Assembly (NCBI RefSeq): GCF_019219065.1
Contig: NZ_JAHUWK010000002.1
Location: forward strand, 682,001 to 746,000
Origin: Duganella sp. sic0402
Lineage (GTDB): Bacteria > Pseudomonadota > Gammaproteobacteria > Burkholderiales > Burkholderiaceae_D
Direction: 5' to 3'
Length of the DNA: 64,000 nt
Made by a program: the position numbers and the translations under genes. The notes under the pieces are model-generated. The model saw nothing but the letters and a program-made list of their open reading frames with translations. It was not told the origin of the DNA and ran no database searches. Shown in pieces: positions 1 to 7,597 of this stretch. Each line of letters starts with the position of its first letter. The first letter of the stretch is position 1.

Positions 1-859
1 TGTTCGCCACATCAATCGGGATGGCAAACGACAAGCCCTGGTAGCCGCCGGTCTGGCTATAAATCTGCGAGTTGATACCGACCACCTCGCCGCGCGTGTT
101 GAACAGCGGGCCGCCGGAGTTACCCGGATTGACCGCCACGTCGGTCTGGATGAAGGGCACGTTACCATCCGGCAGCGAGCGGCCCTTGGCGCTGACCACG
201 CCGGCGGTCACGGTGTTATCCAGGCCGTAGGGCGAGCCGATCGCCAGCACCCATTCGCCGACTTTCAGGTCGTTGCTCTTGGCCAATGGCACCACCGGCA
301 AGTTCTTGGCATCGATCTTCAGCACCGCGACATCGCTTTGCGGATCGGAACCCAGCACCTTGGCGCGGAATTCGCGGCGGTCGGTCAGTTTGACCACCAC
401 CTCGGTAGCGTCGCGCACCACGTGCGCATTGGTCAGGATGATGCCGTCCGGGCTGATGATGAAGCCGGAGCCAAGGCCGTGCGTCGGCATCTGGCGCTGC
501 TGGCCGCGCTGCTGGCCTTGGAAGCGGCGGAAAAATTCGTAGAACGGATCGTCGGCAAATGGATCGTTGCGGCCTTGCGGGCCGTCGCCATCGTAGGCGG
601 TCTTGGTACTGCCGGTGACATTGATGTTGACCACCGCCGGGCCGTTATGGGCGACGATGACGCTGAAGTCAGGCAGGGAAATGGCCGGTGCAGCGACTGG
701 CGCTGGCGCGGCGGCGACTGCCGGGGCGACCATGGCGACAGTGGGCGCGTTGGCGGCAGCCACGGCGGCATTCTGCTTGACTGCGACCGCACCGCCGACG
801 CCGACCACGCCCAGTACGGCGACGGCGATGGCGGCACGCTTGAGAGTAGTGTTGGACAT
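1..859 (-). CDS. DegP/DegQ-type periplasmic serine protease (Do family), partial
   Basis: Trypsin-like protease of the HtrA family, which degrades or chaperones misfolded envelope proteins. Only the N-terminal 286 codons are present; the rest of the protease domain and the PDZ domains lie beyond the window. The start at 859 has a strong ribosome site (AGGAGAA, 6 nt upstream). Residues 1-30 form a hydrophobic signal or anchor (MSNTTLKRAAIAVAVLGVVG), followed by an Ala/Pro/Val-rich linker to about residue 60. The catalytic triad is readable: His146 in TNAHVV, Asp176 in SDVAVLKI and Ser248 in NPGNSGGP. A Gln/Arg-rich loop (GQQRGQQRQ) precedes the protease core, as in many proteobacterial DegP proteins. 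No sigma-E consensus was recognised upstream, but two inverted repeats are present. Whether it is DegP or DegQ cannot be decided without the C-terminus. Confidence 0.93.
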   Translation of the reverse strand, partial: MSNTTLKRAAIAVAVLGVVGVGGAVAVKQNAAVAAANAPTVAMVAPAVAAAPAPVAAPAISLPDFSVIVAHNGPAVVNINVTGSTKTAYDGDGPQGRNDPFADDPFYEFFRRFQGQQRGQQRQMPTHGLGSGFIISPDGIILTNAHVVRDATEVVVKLTDRREFRAKVLGSDPQSDVAVLKIDAKNLPVVPLAKSNDLKVGEWVLAIGSPYGLDNTVTAGVVSAKGRSLPDGNVPFIQTDVAVNPGNSGGPLFNTRGEVVGINSQIYSQTGGYQGLSFAIPIDVAN

Positions 860-883
860 AACGGTTCTCCTATGCATGAGACT

Positions 884-918
884 TTAGATGTATCTAATAT
901 GAGCCTAAAAACTTAGGC
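884..918. promoter_or_regulatory. Two inverted repeats in the degP-like leader
   Basis: Between the protease start and the small heat-shock gene there are two perfect inverted repeats: TTAGAT-gt-ATCTAA at 884-897 and GCCTAA-aaac-TTAGGC at 903-918. They sit 25-60 nt upstream of the protease start codon. They could be protein operators or hairpins in the leader RNA; the sequence alone does not decide. No -35/-10 pair could be assigned with confidence. Confidence 0.35.
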
Positions 919-961
919 GCTGCTTAGAAAATCGCGGCCGAAATATCTTGTTACAACGCAA

Positions 962-985
962 AACTGGCCGGATAACCGGCCAGTT
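962..985 (-). terminator. Intrinsic terminator of the small heat-shock gene
   Basis: A perfect 10-bp stem (AACTGGCCGG / CCGGCCAGTT) with a 4-nt loop lies 24 nt after the stop codon of the small heat-shock gene. On the minus strand it ends in TTTT, giving a short U-tract. This fits a rho-independent terminator separating this gene from the protease gene downstream. Confidence 0.7.
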
Positions 986-1008
986 GCAAGGACTACATGA
1001 TAGCGGAA

Positions 1009-1461
1009 TCAGGCAGCGCGCTGCTCCAGCGCGGTCACGTTGTCACCACCGTCGATGACGATTTTACGTGGTTTCAGCGCTTCCGGAATCTCACGCACCA
1101 GTTCGATGGTCAGCATGCCGTTGTCGAAGCTGGCGCCGGTCACTTTGACGTGGTTGGCCAGCTGGAAGCGCTGTTCGAAGTCGCGGGCGGCGATGCCGCG
1201 GTGCAGGAAGGTGCGCTCGGTGGCGTCCTTCTGCTTGCGGCCAACCACGGTCAGCGAATCACGCTCGAAGGTGATGTCGATTTCCGCACGGCTGAAGCCT
1301 GCCAGCGCCATCACGATGCGGTATTGGTCATCCGATACCAGTTCGATGTTGTAGGGAGGATAGCTAGGGGCATCGTTGCGCTGGGCGTCGTTCAGCATTT
1401 GTGCCAGACGATCAAAGCCGATGGCGGAACGGTACAGTGGGGCGAGGTCGAAAGTACGCAT
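1009..1461 (-). CDS. IbpA-like small heat-shock protein (Hsp20 / alpha-crystallin family)
   Basis: A 150-residue holdase chaperone that keeps unfolding cytoplasmic proteins soluble for DnaK/ClpB. The N-terminus MRTFDLAPLYRSAIGFDRL is close to the IbpA/IbpB signature. The alpha-crystallin domain spans about residues 35-130, with the conserved AGFSRAEIDI stretch and a GMLTIEL motif near its end, and the C-terminal extension carries the RKIVI anchor (I-x-I type). The ATG at 1461 was chosen because AAGGAT lies 8 nt upstream and the protein then begins exactly like the family; the frame stays open further upstream but that part overlaps the leader. A sigma-32-type promoter and a ROSE-like leader precede it, so heat control at both transcription and translation is likely. 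Confidence 0.93.
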   Translation of the reverse strand: MRTFDLAPLYRSAIGFDRLAQMLNDAQRNDAPSYPPYNIELVSDDQYRIVMALAGFSRAEIDITFERDSLTVVGRKQKDATERTFLHRGIAARDFEQRFQLANHVKVTGASFDNGMLTIELVREIPEALKPRKIVIDGGDNVTALEQRAA

Positions 1462-1543
1462 GATAGATATCCTTTTAAAAATAAGCGATAAGTTGATATT
1501 CGGGGAGCATCCCCTCTCGCGGTCCCCATCTGGGCAACCGCTG
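1462..1543 (-). ncRNA. ROSE-like RNA thermometer in the hsp20 leader
   Basis: The predicted leader of about 80 nt folds by eye into three stems. Stem I is 1519-1541 (GCGGT/ACCGC plus CCC/GGG). Stem II is 1502-1514 (GGGGA/TCCCC). Stem III pairs UCGCU (minus strand, 1484-1488) with the AGGA of the Shine-Dalgarno (1470-1473), leaving one G unpaired. The U-(U/C)-GCU to AGGA pairing with a bulged G is the hallmark of ROSE thermometers upstream of ibpA-type genes. The family match is from memory; no folding energy was computed. Confidence 0.7.
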
Positions 1544-1549
1544 AGTCCC

Positions 1550-1577
1550 ATATAAGTCGCCTCCAAACGCTTTCAAG
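1550..1577 (-). promoter_or_regulatory. Sigma-32-type heat-shock promoter
   Basis: On the minus strand CTTGAAA (1571-1577) is followed after 14 bp by CTTATAT (1550-1556). This matches the heat-shock sigma factor pattern (CTTGAA, 13-15 bp, CYTATNT-like -10). Transcription would start near 1543 and produce the leader that contains the ROSE-like structure. Confidence 0.65.
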
Positions 1578-1650
1578 AGCTTTTTTTGAAAAATTTTTCG
1601 TTTCCCGCGTGCTACACTCTTTTTCTTGTCAACCGTTTTATCAAACAATT

Positions 1651-3531
1651 ATGTCCCTGACTCGTGCCGTACTTGCCGGCCTGCTGGCTACCGCCCTCAG
1701 CGCCCAGGCAGCTTCCATTTCCGAACAGCCCTATCCGGGCACCATCGTGCTGAAAGTGGACGCCACCAATAATGCGCAACAGATCTTCCGCGTCACCCAG
1801 AACATCCCGGCCCAGCCAGGCAAACTGACCCTGCTGTATCCGCAATGGGTGGTGGCCAACCACGGCCCGAGCGGCGCGCTGAACCAGTTCGCCGGCCTCA
1901 AGGTCAGCACCGGCGGCAAGCCGCTGCAATGGAAGCGTGATCCGCTCGACGTATGGGCCTTTAGCATCGAGGTGCCGAACGGCGCCAGCTCGGTGGACGT
2001 GGAATTCCAGTACGTGTCGCCGGTCGAGGCCAACCAGGGCCGCACCACCTTCACCAATGACATCCTGGGCGTGCAGTGGCAATCGCTGGCGCTGTATCCG
2101 GCCGGCTACCGCAGCCGCAACATCACCGTGCAGCCCAACCTGACCGTGCCGCCGGGCTGGCAGTTCGGCAGCGCGCTGGAAGTGGCCGAGCGCAAGGGCG
2201 ATCAGATCGCCTTCAAGCCGCTCGACCTGGAAACCCTGCTCGACTCGCCGCTGTTTGCCGGCCGCTACTTCCGCCGCATCGACCTCGATCCGGGCGCCAA
2301 GCTGCCGGTGCACCTGAACCTGGTGGCCGACAGCGCCGAACAGCTGGAAGCGACGCCGGAACAGATCGCGCCGCACCGCGAGCTGATCCAGCAAGCCTAC
2401 AAGCTGTTCAACGCCAAGCATTACAAGCACTATGACTTCCTGCTGGCCATCAGCGATGAATTCGGCGGCATCGGCCGCGAGCATCACCAGTCCAGCGAGA
2501 ACGGCGTCAAGCAGGGCTACTTCACCGAATGGAAAAAATACGAAGCGCGCCGCGAGCTGCTGCCGCATGAATTCACCCACTCGTGGAATGGCAAGTTCCG
2601 CCGTCCGGACGGCCAGGACGTGCCGAACTTCAACACCCCGCTCGACAACACCCTGCTGTGGGTGTATGAAGGCCAGACCCAATACTGGGGCGCGGTGCTG
2701 GCCGCCCGTTCCGGCCTGATCAATCCTGAGCACACCCGCGACCAGCTGGCTGCCTCGGCCGCCCGCCTGGACAACGTCAAGGGCCGCGAATGGCGCGCGG
2801 TGCAGGACACCACCTACGATCCTATCGTCAACGCCCGCCGTCCGCAGGTATGGAACAACTGGCAGCGCGGCGAGGACTACTACCAGGAAGGCCAGCTGAT
2901 CTGGCTGGACGCCGACACCAAGATCCGCGAACTGTCCGGCGACAAGCGTTCGCTGAACGATTTCGCGCGCGCCTTCTTCGGCGTCGACGACGGCATGTAT
3001 GTCGCCAAGCATTACACCTTTGACGAAGTGGTGAAAACACTCAACAGTGTCCAGCCTTATGACTGGGCCGCCTTCCTGCGCAGCCGCGTCGACAGCAACG
3101 GCCCCGGCGCACCGCTGGACGGCCTGGCGCGCGCCGGCTGGAAGCTGGTGTACGCCGACAAGCAGACCGAATTCCTCAAGGCGCAGGAAGATCTGAGCAA
3201 ATCGGCCAACTTCCAGTACTCGCTGGGCTTCTCGGTTAGCGCGGAAGGCAAGCTGGAATCCTTCATCTGGGAAGGCGTGGGCTTTAAGGCCGGCCTGTCG
3301 GGCAACACCACGCTGCTGGCAGTGAACGGCCGCGCCTACAAAGCCGAGCTGCTGCGCGCGGCCATCACGGCGGCCAAGACCGCGAAGGAGCCGATCAACC
3401 TGCTGGTCAAAAAAGGCAATCTGTACAAAACCGTGGCGCTGGACTACCACGACGGCCTGAAATACCCGCGCCTGGAGCGCATCAAGGGCACACCGGATCG
3501 CCTGACGGACATCCTCAAGCCGCTGAAATAA
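1651..3531 (+). CDS. M61 family metallopeptidase (glycyl-aminopeptidase type) with C-terminal PDZ
   Basis: A 626-residue secreted zinc peptidase. Residues 1-20 (MSLTRAVLAGLLATALSAQA) are a typical Sec signal peptide, and this is why the ATG at 1651 is preferred to upstream in-frame codons. An N-terminal beta-rich domain is followed by the M61 catalytic core with the zinc motif HEFTH (LLPHEFTHSWNGKFRRP) and the downstream glutamate in LLWVYEGQTQYWG. The last ~110 residues resemble a PDZ domain (YSLGFSVSAEGKL, then VNGRAYKAELLRAAI). Family members cleave N-terminal glycine or alanine; the substrate here is unknown. It is divergent from the heat-shock gene, with a 189-bp shared intergenic region. 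No strong ribosome site is visible. Confidence 0.9.
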   Translation: MSLTRAVLAGLLATALSAQAASISEQPYPGTIVLKVDATNNAQQIFRVTQNIPAQPGKLTLLYPQWVVANHGPSGALNQFAGLKVSTGGKPLQWKRDPLDVWAFSIEVPNGASSVDVEFQYVSPVEANQGRTTFTNDILGVQWQSLALYPAGYRSRNITVQPNLTVPPGWQFGSALEVAERKGDQIAFKPLDLETLLDSPLFAGRYFRRIDLDPGAKLPVHLNLVADSAEQLEATPEQIAPHRELIQQAYKLFNAKHYKHYDFLLAISDEFGGIGREHHQSSENGVKQGYFTEWKKYEARRELLPHEFTHSWNGKFRRPDGQDVPNFNTPLDNTLLWVYEGQTQYWGAVLAARSGLINPEHTRDQLAASAARLDNVKGREWRAVQDTTYDPIVNARRPQVWNNWQRGEDYYQEGQLIWLDADTKIRELSGDKRSLNDFARAFFGVDDGMYVAKHYTFDEVVKTLNSVQPYDWAAFLRSRVDSNGPGAPLDGLARAGWKLVYADKQTEFLKAQEDLSKSANFQYSLGFSVSAEGKLESFIWEGVGFKAGLSGNTTLLAVNGRAYKAELLRAAITAAKTAKEPINLLVKKGNLYKTVALDYHDGLKYPRLERIKGTPDRLTDILKPLK

Positions 3532-3541
3532 GCAGCGTCAC

Positions 3542-3568
3542 GCCGCGTCCGCTTGTACAGGGCGCGGC
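3542..3568. other. GC-rich hairpin after the M61 gene
   Basis: GCCGCG and CGCGGC arms enclose a further CC/GG pairing and an 8-nt loop, directly downstream of the peptidase stop. No U-tract follows, so a terminator role is only possible, not shown. Confidence 0.3.
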
Positions 3569-3618
3569 ATTGCGGCCGGATGGATTATCGTTACGAGAAT
3601 TCATCCGGAGGACCACAC

Positions 3619-4257
3619 ATGCTGACCTTGCATACCTGGACCACGCCCAACGGGCGCAAGATCCCCATCATGCTGGAAGAGCTGGGCCTGGAATACGATA
3701 TCCTGGCAGTCGACATCAGCAAGGGCGAGCAGTTCAAGCCGGAATTCCTGGCCATCTCCCCGAATAACAAAATCCCTGCCATCGTCGAAACGGACAGCAA
3801 CGGCAACAGCTTCAGCATGTTCGAAAGCGGCGCCATCCTGACCTATCTGGCCGAGCGCACAGGCAAGCTGCTGCCCGCCTCCGGCCCGGAACGCTACAAG
3901 GTGCTGGAATGGCTGCACTGGCAGATCGGCGGGCTCGGTCCTATGCTGGGCCAGGCCGGTTTCTTTGCCGTGCGCTCGGAAGAAAAATCGCAGCTCGCCA
4001 TCGCCCATTTCGTCGAGGAAGCGGACCGCCTGCTGGGTGTGATGGACAAGCAGCTGGCCAAGCACGCCTACATCGCCGGTGACGCTTACAGCATTGCCGA
4101 CATTGCCTGCTATCCGTGGACCGTGGCAGTGCTGGACAAAATGCAGCCGGTGCTGGGCGAGCAGCTGGCACGCAAGCCGCAGCTGCAACGCTGGCTGAAG
4201 ATGATAGGCGCGCGCCCGGCCGTGCAGCGCGGCATGGCTTTACCGAAAGTGGACTAA
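3619..4257 (+). CDS. Glutathione S-transferase, YfcG/GstB-like
   Basis: A 212-residue cytosolic GST. The N-terminal thioredoxin-fold domain holds the group signature TTPNGRKIPIMLEELGL, KGEQFKPEFLAISPNNKIPA (cis-Pro in KIPA) and the glutathione-binding FSMFESGAILTYLAE. The helical C-terminal domain contains YSIADIACYPW, the usual folding-core Asp motif. The group is best known as GSH-dependent disulfide reductase (E. coli YfcG/YghU), so reduction of small disulfides or stress protection is the likely role. The start at 3619 is fixed by an excellent GGAGGA 7 nt upstream. An in-frame extension further upstream has no family support. Confidence 0.92.
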   Translation: MLTLHTWTTPNGRKIPIMLEELGLEYDILAVDISKGEQFKPEFLAISPNNKIPAIVETDSNGNSFSMFESGAILTYLAERTGKLLPASGPERYKVLEWLHWQIGGLGPMLGQAGFFAVRSEEKSQLAIAHFVEEADRLLGVMDKQLAKHAYIAGDAYSIADIACYPWTVAVLDKMQPVLGEQLARKPQLQRWLKMIGARPAVQRGMALPKVD

Positions 4258-4273
4258 GCTGTATGCTGCGCCC

Positions 4274-4612
4274 ATGAACAATGACACCGACATCCAGCTC
4301 AGCGGCCCCTTCAAGGCCACCGACGGCTCCGGCCGTGCCCACGACGCCAAGGCGATCCGCATCTTCGACGAAGGTTACGGTGCGATCGAGGTCTACGTGG
4401 ATTTCAAAGCGCCCATCAGCGGCTTGCACAAAGACAAGGCGCTGATCGCCACCGTGGTCGCGCAGCTGCGCAGCGTCGGCTACAAAGGCCCGGACCTGGT
4501 CGCCGGCGACCCGGTGCTGCAGGAAAGCCGCCTGTTGGTGCTGGACACGCCCGATGAATTCAACGCCTTCGCCGCCAGCAAGGGCTGGAAAGACCTGTCG
4601 GAAGACTTTTAA
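4274..4612 (+). CDS. Conserved hypothetical protein, 112 aa
   Basis: A small acidic soluble protein with no signal peptide or membrane helix and no motif I recognise. It has a mixed alpha/beta look ([40 protein letters not shown]) and ends in a helix-rich [15 protein letters not shown] segment. It starts 16 nt after the GST stop, so co-transcription is likely. Its last 4 bases overlap the stop of the convergent hydrolase gene. Codon use is like its neighbours. Function unknown. Confidence 0.75.
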   Translation: MNNDTDIQLSGPFKATDGSGRAHDAKAIRIFDEGYGAIEVYVDFKAPISGLHKDKALIATVVAQLRSVGYKGPDLVAGDPVLQESRLLVLDTPDEFNAFAASKGWKDLSEDF

Positions 4613-5367
4613 AACAGGTAGCGGCCGGCCCAGGCCGCAATCAGATTGGCGACATAGACCGCATCCTCACGCCGGGTGAGCAAGTGGTCGGCGTCGTCCA
4701 GCGAGACAAAACTTTTGGGATGCTTGGCGGCGGTGAAAATTTCCATCGCATTGCCCAGGCTGACCGTATCGTCGCCCGGCGCATGCATCACCAGCAGCGC
4801 CCGTCGCAAGGCGGCAATCTGCAGCTTTAAATCATGCCCGCCCGCATCGTCAACAAACTGTTGCTTGATGCGGAAAGGACGGCCCGCCAGTTGCACCTCT
4901 GCCTCGCCCTCTCTTTCGATTTGTTCCAGATGCTTGCCAAACATGCCGGTCACGTAGACCGGATGCGCGGGCGCGGCAATGGTGGCGATGGCTTGCACCT
5001 CGGGCATCTGCGCCGCTGCAGCCAGCACCGCCGCACCGCCCAGGCTGTGGCCGATCAGCAGCGACGGCGCCTGTCCGGCCGCGCGCATGAAGTCAGCGGC
5101 CGCCACCAGGTCCTCCAGATTGGAGGAGAAATTAGTATTGGCAAACTCCCCTTCACTCGCGCCCAGACCGGTAAAGTCAAAGCGCAGCACGGCGATGCCG
5201 TGCTCGGTCAACGCTTCCGCCACGCGCCGGGCGGCCAGCACGTCTTTGCCGCAGGTAAAGCAGTGGGCGAACAGTGCGTAGGAGCGCACTTCTCCCTCCG
5301 GGCCATCCAGCCGTGCGGCCAGCTTGTGCCCATGGGCGCCGATGAATTCCAGTCGTTGTGATTTCAT
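4609..5367 (-). CDS. Alpha/beta hydrolase (serine hydrolase fold)
   Basis: A 252-residue alpha/beta hydrolase. The nucleophile elbow is GHSLGG (Ser in [13 protein letters not shown]), the acid is probably Asp in MHAPGDDTV, and the catalytic His is in [10 protein letters not shown]. The stretch [12 protein letters not shown] is typical of the hydrolase half that in other bacteria is fused to an OsmC domain; here it stands alone with no OsmC part. It begins 16 bp after the imuB stop on the same strand, so it probably belongs to the SOS-controlled imuA-imuB transcript. The substrate is unknown. Confidence 0.87.
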   Translation of the reverse strand: MKSQRLEFIGAHGHKLAARLDGPEGEVRSYALFAHCFTCGKDVLAARRVAEALTEHGIAVLRFDFTGLGASEGEFANTNFSSNLEDLVAAADFMRAAGQAPSLLIGHSLGGAAVLAAAAQMPEVQAIATIAAPAHPVYVTGMFGKHLEQIEREGEAEVQLAGRPFRIKQQFVDDAGGHDLKLQIAALRRALLVMHAPGDDTVSLGNAMEIFTAAKHPKSFVSLDDADHLLTRREDAVYVANLIAAWAGRYLF

Positions 5368-5383
5368 GGGCGTACTGTATCAC

Positions 5384-6862
5384 CTAGCCGAACAGGCCGT
5401 GAAGATACCAGCGCGGTTCGCGGTTCCTGGCGGAGGGGTCGCGCTCCCTGAACAGCCAGTAATGCGCATGGTCTTCGCCCTCGGCCATGAAATAGTCGCG
5501 GCTTTGCATCGTGCCCCACCAGCCGGCCTCGATCCGCTCAGCGCTGGAACGGATGCGCAGCGGCGAGCCGTAATAAGGCCGGTGGTCGCGCATCAGCAAC
5601 GGTATCGGCTGCGGTAGCAGCCAGGCCGGACGCGGCAGGCTGGTCAGGTCCGGCGGCAACTGGGCGCGGGCGTCGGCCGGGCGGATTTTCTCCTGTATGC
5701 TGCGCCACACATTTGCCTGCTCGGGCCGATAGTCGGCGCTGGGCGCGGCCTGTAACACATTCTCCGCGCCGAGCCGCGCGGCCAGCAGTTCCAGCAGGCG
5801 CTGCCAGTCTTCCTTGCTGCCGCCCGGCTCGGGGAATAGCGAGTCGCTGGGCGGCGCCATCGCCTGCACCTGCGGCGCTTCCAGCCGCAAACCGATCACC
5901 GGCGCGTCCAGTACCTGCTTGGCCAGGCGCTCTTTCAGCAGCCGCAACAGATGACCGTCTTTCCAGGTCGGCTCGGCCAGCACGATCTCAATGACGGTGG
6001 GCGGGCCGGCGATACGGCCCCGCTCGTGCTCCAGCAGCAGCTGGATGCGCTCCACCGCCAGCTGCCGTGCGCACAGCCAGCCGGTCAGTTGCAGCAGCAG
6101 GCGGTGTGCGCCGAACAACAGCGCTGCCGCATTTTCCACCCGGTCAAACAGCTCCAGCCTGGCGTGGAAGCTGGCCGGCGGCTGCAACCATTGATGCAGC
6201 TCGGGACGGGCGCCATGCGCATCGTCCAGCATGTCCAGCAGGCCACGGCCGCAACGGCGCTGCAAGCCGGGGCGCGGCAGCCGGCGCAGCGTGCCCAGCG
6301 TCAGGCAGCCTATGCCTTCCATCCAGTCCAGATAGGCGCGCGCCGGCGGCAGCAGGCCCACCGGCAGCACCTCCAGGCGGCGCTCCAGCGACGCCATCGT
6401 CAGCGCTCTCCCCGCATCGCTGCGCGCCAGCAGCCAGGCGCCGCGCGCGGTAGGCGCGCAACTCAGCGCGCCGGTAAAGCCCAGCGCGCGCACGCTGTCC
6501 GCCACCTTGTGACAGAGCGCACGGATGCCGCCAAACAGCCGCAGGCTGGCGCCGACATCCAGCAGCAGCGTGGCCTCTTCTGCTTGCGCCAGCTGGGGCG
6601 TGAATTGCAGCAGCGCCAGCGCCACCGCTTGCAGTGCTTCCGCTTCCAGCGGCAGCGAGCGCTGCTGGAACTGCGATTGCGGCGCCAGCATGATGGCGCC
6701 GCCGCGCCGCATATTCAGACGTACGCCAGCGTCGTGCGCCAGCTCCGACATGGCGGCCACTCGTTCCTGCTCCAGCACCACCGTGCACTGATCAGTTGAC
6801 CAGCGTGGGCTGAATACTTCGAGCGGCAGCCGTGGCAGGTGTAGAGCGATCCAGAGGCGCAT
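5384..6862 (-). CDS. imuB: ImuB, Y-family DNA polymerase homologue of the SOS mutasome
   Basis: A 492-residue DinB-like protein. ImuB proteins keep the Y-polymerase fold but lack catalytic acids and act as clamp-binding hubs for ImuA and DnaE2 in induced mutagenesis. The N-terminus MRLWIALHLPRLPLEVF and the DVGASLRLFGG motif are characteristic, with a non-polymerase sequence where active Y polymerases have DEAYLD. A possible beta-clamp peptide is SDSLFPEPGG (about residue 345), and the C-terminal RDYFMAEGEDHAHYWLFRE is also typical. Its first 71 bases overlap the end of imuA, implying translational coupling. No dnaE2 follows; the next gene is an alpha/beta hydrolase. Confidence 0.9.
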   Translation of the reverse strand: MRLWIALHLPRLPLEVFSPRWSTDQCTVVLEQERVAAMSELAHDAGVRLNMRRGGAIMLAPQSQFQQRSLPLEAEALQAVALALLQFTPQLAQAEEATLLLDVGASLRLFGGIRALCHKVADSVRALGFTGALSCAPTARGAWLLARSDAGRALTMASLERRLEVLPVGLLPPARAYLDWMEGIGCLTLGTLRRLPRPGLQRRCGRGLLDMLDDAHGARPELHQWLQPPASFHARLELFDRVENAAALLFGAHRLLLQLTGWLCARQLAVERIQLLLEHERGRIAGPPTVIEIVLAEPTWKDGHLLRLLKERLAKQVLDAPVIGLRLEAPQVQAMAPPSDSLFPEPGGSKEDWQRLLELLAARLGAENVLQAAPSADYRPEQANVWRSIQEKIRPADARAQLPPDLTSLPRPAWLLPQPIPLLMRDHRPYYGSPLRIRSSAERIEAGWWGTMQSRDYFMAEGEDHAHYWLFRERDPSARNREPRWYLHGLFG

Positions 6863-7484
6863 GGCGTTGAAGCAAGGCAGGAGTTAACGGTAAAAATAAT
6901 GGGGTATCACGCTGCGGCCCGCGACGTTTGACAAAGCCGATGTCGACGCCGCCCGCTGCCGGCTTCAGCGACAAGCGCAACGGCGCCGGCGAGGCTTCGC
7001 GCACCGCCGCCAGCGGCCGCAGCATGCAGAACAAGGACTCGCCGCTTTGCGCCGCCAGGTGTAGCCGGCGCAAGGTTTCAGCGCGCATCTGCTTTTGCCA
7101 GAACAGCAGCGCGCCACAGCAGCCGCTGCGCAGGATTTGCTCGGCGGCCCACAGCGCATCGCTTTCCCTGGCGCCGCTGCGCACCCACAGCAGCTGCGAC
7201 GGTTCCAGCCCCAGCGCCGCCAGCGCCAGCGCCTGTGGCGCATGCGGCGGCTGCAACAGCACAATCGGGCGCTTGCCCAGCGCGGCCAGCGCCGGCTGCA
7301 GCAAACGCAACTCGCCGATGCCGTGTTGCTGCACCAGCAGGTCGATCAGCGTGCCCAGCGGCCAGCCGCCGCCGGGCAACTGCGCGGACAAGGCGGCAAA
7401 GCCGGTGTCCATGCAGCGCGTGGCGCTTTGGGCGAGCTGATCCGCCCGCCATAGCGACGGGTGCAGGGTTTCCGGGTGTGTCAT
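6792..7484 (-). CDS. imuA: ImuA, translesion-synthesis-associated RecA-like protein
   Basis: A 230-residue ImuA/ImuA2 protein, the RecA-like partner of ImuB in SOS mutagenesis. The family pattern ALSAQLPGGGWPLGTLIDLL followed by QHGIGELRLLQPAL is clear; the position of a Walker A loop is degenerate (QHGIGELR), as usual in this family. The ATG at 7484 is preferred over an in-frame TTG at 7499 because the TTG would lie almost at the predicted transcript start. The promoter (-35 at 7538-7543, -10 at 7515-7520) overlaps a perfect LexA box, so DNA damage should induce the unit. Confidence 0.9.
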   Translation of the reverse strand: MTHPETLHPSLWRADQLAQSATRCMDTGFAALSAQLPGGGWPLGTLIDLLVQQHGIGELRLLQPALAALGKRPIVLLQPPHAPQALALAALGLEPSQLLWVRSGARESDALWAAEQILRSGCCGALLFWQKQMRAETLRRLHLAAQSGESLFCMLRPLAAVREASPAPLRLSLKPAAGGVDIGFVKRRGPQRDTPLFLPLTPALLQRHAPLDRSTPATAAARSIQPTLVN

Positions 7485-7502
7485 GGTATTGTACCGCAAA
7501 TA

Positions 7503-7518
7503 CTGTATAAATACACAG
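7503..7518. promoter_or_regulatory. LexA (SOS) box
   Basis: CTGT-ATAAATAC-ACAG is a perfect CTGT-N8-ACAG SOS box of the E. coli/betaproteobacterial type. It lies 19 bp upstream of the imuA ATG and overlaps the predicted -10 element, the position expected for LexA repression. The antiporter on the other strand starts about 80 bp away and might also be affected. Confidence 0.88.
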
Positions 7519-7543
7519 TACTCTTCACACCGGAATTTGGCAA
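7515..7543 (-). promoter_or_regulatory. Sigma-70 promoter of imuAB
   Basis: On the minus strand TTGCCA (7538-7543) and TACTGT (7515-7520) are separated by 17 bp. The -10 element lies inside the LexA box. The transcript would have a leader of only about 20 nt before the imuA ATG. Confidence 0.65.
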
Positions 7544-7597
7544 GCCTTATCTGCCTTGCTGTACCATGGCATCAGAATAATGATTGAAGGAAGCACT

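Noticed and set aside
7485..7499. TTG start of imuA at 7499
   Set aside because: It would lie almost on the predicted transcript start and next to the LexA box, with no ribosome site. ATG 7484 fits better.
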